Below are positions 57,715-64,000 of a stretch of DNA of 64,000 bases, in pieces. Numbering within the stretch: position 1 is the stretch's first letter; every line of letters begins with the position of its first letter. The DNA comes from Podaxis mareebaensis (Eukaryota > Basidiomycota > Agaricomycetes > Agaricales > Agaricaceae): positions 146,236 through 210,235 of the forward strand of contig JAEUWP010000593.1 in NCBI GenBank assembly GCA_018524725.1, given 5' to 3'. Position numbers and translations under genes: made by a program. The notes beneath the pieces were generated by a model. It made no database searches. It was not told the origin of the DNA and saw only the letters and a program-made list of their open reading frames with translations.

Positions 57715-59514
57715 TTGCTTGTATTGGCCACAACATCTCCCCTCAACTACATAGCAACATCGAGAGCTCAAGCACTACCACCAAACTTCTCATTGATAAA
57801 GTCGGTCTATGACTCAATGCACTTAGCTGAACTAGCTCTCTTTCGAATCCTCCATTATCCTGATCTCCCCAACGAGCAGATCAACAACCACAATCTGATC
57901 CAACTCTACATGAGACTCATGCCTTACATAGCAGGACTTCCCCAGCTTCAAGCCCACATCTCTTGCCTCCAATTCAGGGAAGTGTTAGACATCATCAAGA
58001 TGTTAGTGTTTCATTGCAAACCAAGGCTTTATTGTCACGATCTACCAATGCAAGCCACTATGTGGCTCTGCATCAAAGAATACAACAACGTCCTGACTCC
58101 CCACCTGACATTTCCAATCTGGGCAACCACTGCCCTACTAGCTGACCTATCACTCCTCCTAGGCACCCACTCCCAGCCCGACCTCCTCCACTACTTTGCC
58201 CTTCATGCACTTTTCCACAAGGGGCCAATCAACACCAGTGGTATCCACGTACTGATCAACACAGAGGAAGTCACCTCACCCAATCACCTTTACAAGCTAG
58301 GGACTATAATGGAACCCCCTACCTTCCCTGCCATGCCTGAAGTCCAAGTCCGTCAAGTGTGCAACTGCACCAATCCATTGATGCCACCATCTCTGCCCTC
58401 ACTGACAATATCATCAGCACCTGAAACAGGCAGACCACATGCTCCAACACCTATACCTTCAGCCTCCCCCACATCCATCAGAGAACGACACAGCCTACTT
58501 GGCAGAGCCACTGTGCACATTCACTCCCTTGTCCATCAAGATCAGAATGCCTCCACACAGCTGACAGACATCATGAATCTCCCTTCTCCGACGTCAGAAG
58601 CAGAAGATCCTAGACCACCTACCCCTCACCTGACACCAGTATCAGATAGTAGTAGTGAGATGGAACTCGCTAATAATGAAGGGGATAATGTTATGAACCA
58701 GCCTGGTACCTCCCACCACAACATCATTTATCATGCACTAGTCCACGAGCTTGGACTCCCCAATGCCTCTAGATCTACCACTCAAGATACAGGTATACCA
58801 GCTGAAGACTCAACCCATTACTGCAACAAAGCCTTTGCCAATCATTGCCTCCCTGGCCACACCTCCCTATTCTCTGAAGACTGGCCAACACCTGGACCAC
58901 TCTTCTACAAGACTGACTGCATGATGATGGAAATATTATGCATCGCCTGGGAGAATGCTCCCTTCACCCATGTCTTTGATCCCAATGGGTTGTATGTTCA
59001 GACCATTCACAATAACTTCAACTCCACCTGGGCCCATGGTTGGAAGATGATCCCTTATGCTGGAGAACCAATCGTATTCCTCCACCCCTACATGATGTAT
59101 CTGCCCGAGGTCGTCCCACATATTATCAAATACAAAGTCGCCCATGGATTCTACTTTCGAGAAGTAGAAGTCTATTGTGTTGATCCTAACTCCGACGAGC
59201 CTCCAGCCATCCCTCCCTGTCATACTCAGCTTCTGCCCCTCCACAGCATCGACTCCAATGTTCCAGGCATCAACAAGTCAAATCCTGAAGAACCCATCAG
59301 CAATCCTCCTCCATATCTGCTGCCATACGTCACTGCTGACATATTGTCATCATCATCATCGTCCCTGCACTGCAGCCTCATCTTCCTCCATGAAGACTGG
59401 CCTGACTCATTGCCCTCCATAGGCAACTTCCCTGTTCCTAGTTCTGCTTCATCTCCCAACTCTTATTCCTCTGACTCTTCTGACAGACATCTCCACCCCA
59501 ATATGGACTTGTAA
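57715..59514 (+). CDS. Chromovirus extra ORF, part B, extending into the 3' LTR
   Basis: 599 open codons (MLVLATTSPLNYIATSRAQA ... SDRHLHPNMDL) in an element whose gag and pol are full of stops. The N-terminal half (to about residue 220) is helical and Leu-rich (HLAELALFRILHYPDLPNEQ; ALLADLSLLLGTHSQPDLLH). A Pro/Ser-rich middle follows. The C-terminal 275 codons lie inside the LTR: HTSLFSEDWPTPGPLFYKTD, FTHVFDPNGLYVQTIHNNFN, EPIVFLHPYMMYLPEVVPHI, ending in Ser/Asp-rich sequence. The polypurine tract is within the coding frame. Position after integrase is that of env in retroviruses, but no signal peptide, fusion peptide or membrane anchor is visible. Function unknown. Copies are at 46289-48097 (-) and, for the LTR part, 49787-50612 (+). 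Confidence 0.65.
   Translation: MLVLATTSPLNYIATSRAQALPPNFSLIKSVYDSMHLAELALFRILHYPDLPNEQINNHNLIQLYMRLMPYIAGLPQLQAHISCLQFREVLDIIKMLVFHCKPRLYCHDLPMQATMWLCIKEYNNVLTPHLTFPIWATTALLADLSLLLGTHSQPDLLHYFALHALFHKGPINTSGIHVLINTEEVTSPNHLYKLGTIMEPPTFPAMPEVQVRQVCNCTNPLMPPSLPSLTISSAPETGRPHAPTPIPSASPTSIRERHSLLGRATVHIHSLVHQDQNASTQLTDIMNLPSPTSEAEDPRPPTPHLTPVSDSSSEMELANNEGDNVMNQPGTSHHNIIYHALVHELGLPNASRSTTQDTGIPAEDSTHYCNKAFANHCLPGHTSLFSEDWPTPGPLFYKTDCMMMEILCIAWENAPFTHVFDPNGLYVQTIHNNFNSTWAHGWKMIPYAGEPIVFLHPYMMYLPEVVPHIIKYKVAHGFYFREVEVYCVDPNSDEPPAIPPCHTQLLPLHSIDSNVPGINKSNPEEPISNPPPYLLPYVTADILSSSSSSLHCSLIFLHEDWPDSLPSIGNFPVPSSASSPNSYSSDSSDRHLHPNMDL
58678..58687 (+). promoter_or_regulatory. Polypurine tract of the younger chromovirus
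   Basis: GAAGGGGATA immediately upstream of the 3' LTR start at 58689, the standard position for plus-strand priming. Confidence 0.7.
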
Positions 59515-60054
59515 TAAACCACTAAATAGTTTCCTTTTCATATCTCTATTACAGACTCTTTGTCTAGTATCCATGTATCCCAGATGAACTCAGACCTGAA
59601 CCATTTCCTTAGTTAGTAGTTTCCTTTCTAGTCTCATTCTCTATTCTTGTCTAGTTTCTATTCTTGTCTCACTCCACTCCATAGTTACACTTCTATTGAC
59701 TCTCGGACTTGTAGCCTTACTTCATCATAGTTACCAGATTTGGACCTTAGAAGTAAAGCTTAAATAGCTGCTTGTGTACTGGAAGTGCAAGCTTCCTATA
59801 TTCTCAAATCTCAGTGTTATTCTCTTAACTCTGTGATTGATGTTAGTTCACAATCAGTGTGGTAGTAAACTCTCTATTGGTCATATTCTCAACTAATAGA
59901 AGTTCAACCTCTAAGTGTGCTTAACTGGACACTTGCCTTGCCACCTACTTACTGTGATCCTTCTTGCTAGATCCTAGCGCCTCTGCGAACCATCTAGTGA
60001 GATAGCTGCCCCCTAGCAAAGCTTAGGCAACCGGTGATAAGGACCAACCTAACA
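58689..60054 (+). repeat. 3' LTR of the younger chromovirus
   Basis: Exactly the same length as the 5' LTR (1,366 bp), differing by scattered, mostly transition, substitutions. It carries the uninterrupted C-terminal part of the extra ORF up to TAA at 59512-59514. Confidence 0.92.
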
Positions 60055-60650
60055 GCCTTTAACATATTCAGTAACATAGTCTTTCATGGCTGGCCAGTAA
60101 ACATATTGAGTGAGTTTTTGTAGTGTTTTGGCTATTCCAGGATGTCCTATGGTCTGATGATCATGTACTTGTTGGAGTAATCTGCAGTACAATAATGGTT
60201 CATTTGGGATCAGGATTCTTTTCCCATGAGTGGGTAGATCTTGATCTGGTGTATTGTTGTCATTGGGGTCTATCATTTCTCAATGCTTCTTGATGACTTG
60301 TTTGTCTTCTTCAGTAATTATAGCAATCATTGACTTGTTGAACACAGTAATGTCATGGTTTTCAATTTCTTGGGGTGCATAGTTGGGTTGTCTCAATAAT
60401 GCATCTGCTGGTCCATTCTTTTGGCCAGGGATGTGTTTGATCTTGAGGTTTGGTTGGAATCATTGCATAAACTGCACCCAGCAAACTTGTTGCTTATTGA
60501 GGGTTTGAGGTTCCTTATATTGAGATAGGTTTTTGTGGTCACTCCAGATGATGATTTCATGGGGCAATCCTTTGAGGTAGTGGCACCAAGTGCATAGTGC
60601 AATAATAATTGCCAGGTAGGGGATTGTCATATACTGTTTATGGGACATAC
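60055..60650 (-). mobile_element. Older chromovirus copy, right part (integrase finger, RNase H), truncated
   Basis: Continues the older copy after the insertion. 60276-60055 encodes MIDPNDNNTPDQDLPTHGKR, HDHQTIGHPGIAKTLQKL and WPAMKDYVTEYVKGC. 60648-60393 encodes the RNase H part (YLAIIIALCTWCHYLKG, IIIWSDHKNLSQYKEPQTLN) with frame breaks. Similarity to the younger copy ends near 60,640-60,650, in the middle of RNase H, so gag, PR, RT and the 5' LTR of this copy are missing. Confidence 0.85.
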
Positions 60651-60689
60651 AACTGGTTGTATGTGATAGATACCATATGCTGTGTGAAC

Positions 60690-61785
60690 ATAGAACTTAA
60701 TAGTAGTAGAATTCTACTGCATCTAACACTATAATAGTAGTAGAATTCTACTACACCTAGGGCCTTAATGAGAGTAAATTTCTACTGCACCTGAGACCTT
60801 AATAGTAGTAGAATTCTACTGCACCTGAGACCTTAATGGTAGTAGAATTCTACTGCACCTGAGACCTTAATGGTAGTAGAATTCTACTACACCTGAGACC
60901 TTAATGGTAGTAGAATTCTACTACACCTGAGACCTTAATAGTAGTAGAATTCTACTACACCTGAGACCTTAATAGTAGTAGAATTCTGCTACACCTGAGA
61001 CCTTAATAGTAGTAGAATTCTACTACACCTGAGACCTTAATGGTAGTGGAATTCTACTGCACCTGAGACCTTAATGATAGTGGAATTCTACTGCACCTGA
61101 GACCTTAATAGTAGTAGAATTCTACTACACCTGAGACCTTAATAGTAGTAGAATTCTACTACACCTGAGACCTTAATGGTAGTGGAATTCTACTGCACCT
61201 GAGACCTTAATGATAGTGGAATTCTACTGCACCTGAGACCTTAATGGTAGTACTAGGGCCTTAATGAGAGTAGAATTCTACTGCACCTGAGACCTCAATG
61301 GGAGTAGAATTCTACTGCACCTGGAGCCTTAATGGGAGTAGATTTCTACTGCACTTAGAGCCCTAATGATAGTAGAATTCTATTGTACCTAGGACCTTAA
61401 TGGTAGTGAATTTCTACTGCACATAAGACCTTAGCAGCAGTAGAATCCTACTGCACCTGAGACCTTAATGGGAGCAGAATTCTACTGTATCCAAAACCTT
61501 CATAGTGGTAGAATTCTACTCCACCTAGGACTATAATGAGAGTAGAATTCTACTGCACCTCAGATCTTAATGGTAGTAGAAATCTACTGTACCTTGGACC
61601 TTAATGGCAGTAGGATTCTACTGCATATAAGACTGTAATAGTAGTAGAATTCTACTGCACCTAGGGCCCTAATTGGAGTAGAATTCTACTACAGCCAAGA
61701 CCTTAGTGGTAGCAGAATTCTACTACATCCAGGACTTAATGGGAGTAGAATTAAGACCTTAATGTTAGTACAATTATATTACCAT
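60690..61785 (+). repeat. 34-bp satellite array 1
   Basis: About 32 tandem units of 34 bp. The consensus is AGTAGAATTCTACT (a perfect 14-bp palindrome with an EcoRI site) followed by about 20 bp reading roughly GCACCTGAGACCTTAATGGT. Spacing measured between successive GAATTC sites is 34 (for example 60845 and 60879). Units at the centre (60,800-61,230) are nearly identical, while those at both edges are more diverged, as expected for arrays homogenised by unequal exchange. No unique spacers are present. Confidence 0.95.
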
Positions 61786-63355
61786 AGAAGTCAAGGCCTT
61801 GCAAGACAAGAGAAAAATTTGATCAAGGAACTGACACAATGGCATTCTATTATAGTAAGCCCAAGTATCCTGTCAAACAAGTAAAATACTCTGTATGCAT
61901 CTATGTTTTATATATTGTAGACATATTCCTTTTGGTGATATATCTACTTTAGCTTCCACATCCCCTCCAGCTACTACTCATGTCCCCACAACCACCCCAT
62001 CTCCAATCTCTCATGAGACTATCTCTATCCCTTCTTGTTTCCCTGAACAATCTGTTCTTATGATTTCTCTTCCTGTTTCCATTGACCATTCCCATTCCAT
62101 CCAAGGTGCTTTAGTACAAGAGCAAACACATCTCTTTGCTTCCTTTGCAATGCCATTAGTAATCCTCTATGGTCCTTCATCATTAGCTCATGTTTTTCTT
62201 TCAAGTGACTTTCATGCTTCTGCTTCTACTCCAACTACTCCTGCAGGGTCAGTGGTGATGACTCTAGAGAACCAAAACCAAACCTTGGAGGGCTAGAGAG
62301 ATATTGAGGTTACTGATGAAGAAGACTCTGAGCTCAAGCTCATTGACAAAGATACCAAGAAGGTCTGTCAGTATTCTTTTTCTAATTAGTTATTACATAA
62401 CTCATAAGTGTTTTAGTGCTTCCCTCTAGCTATAAGGAACATAAAATCTCAGCTGATTCCTCAAGCCCAGAAAGGGGTGTTCCACTGGGTATGTAAATAA
62501 TATCCAGATAAACAATTACATCCTTTAAACCTGGAAAGGGCTATAGTAACCAAGATCAAGCAATCAGAAAAATAAGAAGAAATGAGAGAAGAGAAAACTG
62601 GCTTACATCTATTTGGATGGTATGTTCCATATTTTTTCATTATAGCCTTAGCTAATGATGATTCTAGATGAAGGAATGGTGTTTTTAAAGGCATGGCTAT
62701 ATGCTCCAGATAATGACAAATCTGAAATTCCATCTATGCTCAGGAGTCAAGCCAGAAAGTAACCTAACTATCTGCCTGAAGCCTATACTACAACCTATTG
62801 GCTCACTCTTGAGATGCTGATGAATGAAATTGGGAACTCCATCTGTATCATCATGATCTCAAGGACTATATCACCACTCATAATGACAGTAATGGCTTGG
62901 GCTGTATAAGTATCCATGGAGTATCAGAAGTATCCAAATGGCAAGATTGCTGGCTTTTTCATCTGGATGTGGAGCTCTGCTTTAGAAGGCATGGCAGATC
63001 TCATCCATTCTCAATGGAGCATGGTAGTGGAGAGATTTGGCCCCAGGCCTTTAGATCCAAGGAATGTTCTTTCTATCATTCAGAATCTTCATAGGTTGTG
63101 GAGCATTGAATTGGAGGACATGTTTTCAGGATCACTATCTCTGAGTATGGATGAAGAAGAGAAACATATAATGGTGAAAATGCTAACTCAGACAGCATCT
63201 GTGGATTATAAGACACATGCTCTGAGGCTTACCATTGAAACTTGATTTCTATCTAGTTTATGTTTTGTTACTAGATTTGAAATAACTGTGGTTGTTGTGG
63301 TGTATGATAGTGAGAAGAGTATATGGCCTTGGTTTGAATTCTTTCCAAAGGGGGA
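61786..63355. other. Unrecognised segment between inverted satellite arrays
   Basis: About 1.57 kb. Open frames at 61895-62296 (+; Ser/Thr/Pro-rich, 133 codons) and 62916-63245 (+; 109 codons with WMWSSALEGMADLIHSQWSM and LHRLWSIELEDMFSGSL) are the longest. A possible intron (GTCTGT...CTCTAG, about 62,362-62,430) could extend the first through EVTDEEDSELKLIDKDTKK. No family recognised. Codon use and the lack of CpG match the surrounding repeats rather than the genes to the left, so a transposon-derived origin is likely. Confidence 0.3.
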
Positions 63356-64000
63356 CTTGAGCCAGTAGGATTCTACTGCTAATATAATCTTAGGGGTAGT
63401 GGAATTCTACTACTATTGATATCCTAGGAGCAATAGAATCTACTACTATTAAGGGCTTGGATGCAGTAGAATTCCACCACTATCAAGGTCCTATGTATAG
63501 TAGAATTCTACTACCATTAAGGTCCTAGAAACAGCAGAATTCTACTCCTATTAAGGTCCTAGGTACAGTAGAATTCAATTACCATTAAGGTTCAAGGTGC
63601 AGTAGAATTCTACTACCATTATGGTCTTAGATGCAGTAGAATTCTACTCCCATTAAGGTCCTAGGTGCAGTAGAATTCTACTACAATTAAGGTCCTAGGA
63701 ACAGTAGAATTCAACTACCATTAAGGTCCAAGGTGCAGTAGAATTCTACTCCCATTAAGGTCCTATGTGCAGTAGAATTCTACTACTATTAAGGTCCTAG
63801 GAACAGTAGAATTCTACTCCTATTAAAGTCCCCAGAACAGTAGAATTCTACTCCTATTAAGGTCCCCAGAACAGTAGAATTCTACTGCTATTAAGGTCTT
63901 AGATACAGGAGAATTCTACTCCTATTAAGGTCCTAGGAACAGTAGAATTCAACTACCATTAAGGTCCAAGGTGCAGTAGAATTCTACTCCCATTAAGGTC
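63356..64000 (-). repeat. 34-bp satellite array 2, inverse orientation, cut by the window end
   Basis: About 19 units of the same 34-bp satellite, but the linker reads as the reverse complement of array 1: here CATTAAGGTCCTAGGTGC precedes AGTAGAATTCTACT, whereas array 1 has GCACCTAGGACCTTAATG after it. The leftmost units (63,360-63,480) are the most diverged. The array continues beyond 64,000. Confidence 0.93.

Larger units (their letters stand above)
49787..60054 (+). mobile_element. Complete Ty3/gypsy chromovirus LTR retrotransposon (younger copy)
   Basis: 10,268 bp bounded by two LTRs of 1,366 bp each (49787-51152 and 58689-60054), both TGTTA...TAACA. The flanking duplication GCCTT is present at 49782-49786 and 60055-60059. 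Order inside: gag, protease, reverse transcriptase, RNase H, integrase, chromodomain, then an extra coding region. The integrase after RNase H and the chromodomain place it among chromoviruses (Ty3/gypsy). A purine-rich tract GAAGGGGATA (58678-58687) sits directly before the 3' LTR. I could not recognise a primer-binding site after the 5' LTR. gag and pol carry many in-frame stops, so this copy is not autonomous now. Confidence 0.93.

Noticed and set aside
57715..59514. Calling the extra ORF an env gene
   Set aside because: Only the position after integrase agrees. I see no signal peptide, cleavage site or transmembrane anchor, so the function is left open.
60690..61785. CRISPR-like array of regularly spaced palindromic repeats
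   Set aside because: The units are contiguous 34-bp tandem copies, and the sequence between palindromes is itself repeated, so there are no unique spacers. The genome is eukaryotic.

Overview
This window is nuclear DNA of a filamentous basidiomycete, most likely a mushroom-forming Agaricomycete. The evidence is short (about 45-70 nt) densely spaced spliceosomal introns, tight gene spacing on both strands, and several families expanded in Agaricomycetes (ubiquitin-domain proteins with a fungal C-terminal region, adenylate-forming reductases, uncharacterised multi-pass membrane proteins, C1-containing TKL-type kinases). I cannot name the species.

Positions 1-44,600 are ordinary gene-rich sequence. 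In order: a ubiquitin-domain gene (+), an MFS anion:cation symporter-type transporter (-), GPN2 GTPase (+), an adenylate-forming reductase (-), a membrane-protein remnant (-), an oxysterol-binding protein (-), an NHP6-type HMG-box protein (+), mitochondrial ribosomal protein bL33m (-), MDM35 (-), tRNA-Glu(CTC) (+), the bc1 assembly chaperone CBP3 (-), a TKL-type kinase with a C1 zinc finger (+), an ACOT9-like acyl-CoA thioesterase (-), a membrane protein (+), an NCS1 permease (-), a FluG-N-type amidohydrolase (-), a BolA protein (+), an ARMT1/DUF89 damage-control phosphatase (+), a paralogue of the membrane protein (+), and a tuberin/TSC2 orthologue (+). Most are housekeeping genes (mitochondrial biogenesis, iron-sulfur/glutaredoxin biology, TOR regulation, lipid transfer). 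The reductase is the only clear secondary-metabolism gene.

Positions 44,600-64,000 are CpG-poor and repeat-rich. An older Ty3/gypsy chromovirus copy on the minus strand (3' LTR 45,748-47,114; internal part 47,115-49,786 and 60,055 to about 60,650) was split by a younger complete copy of the same family on the plus strand (49,787-60,054; 1,366-bp LTRs; 5-bp target duplication GCCTT). The family has an additional coding region after the integrase and chromodomain. It is open for 599 codons and runs through the polypurine tract into the 3' LTR, so the last 275 codons lie inside both LTRs. The two copies differ at former CGA codons in a way that points to CpG deamination. From about 60,690 to the window end lie two arrays of a 34-bp satellite with a palindromic core (AGTAGAATTCTACT). 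The arrays have opposite orientation and flank about 1.6 kb of unrecognised sequence. This arrangement is the least explained structure in the window.

Exon boundaries were read by eye from GT/AG signals and reading-frame continuity. Where I give amino-acid lengths, the exon sum is divisible by three. Family names come from recognised motifs and no database search was run.
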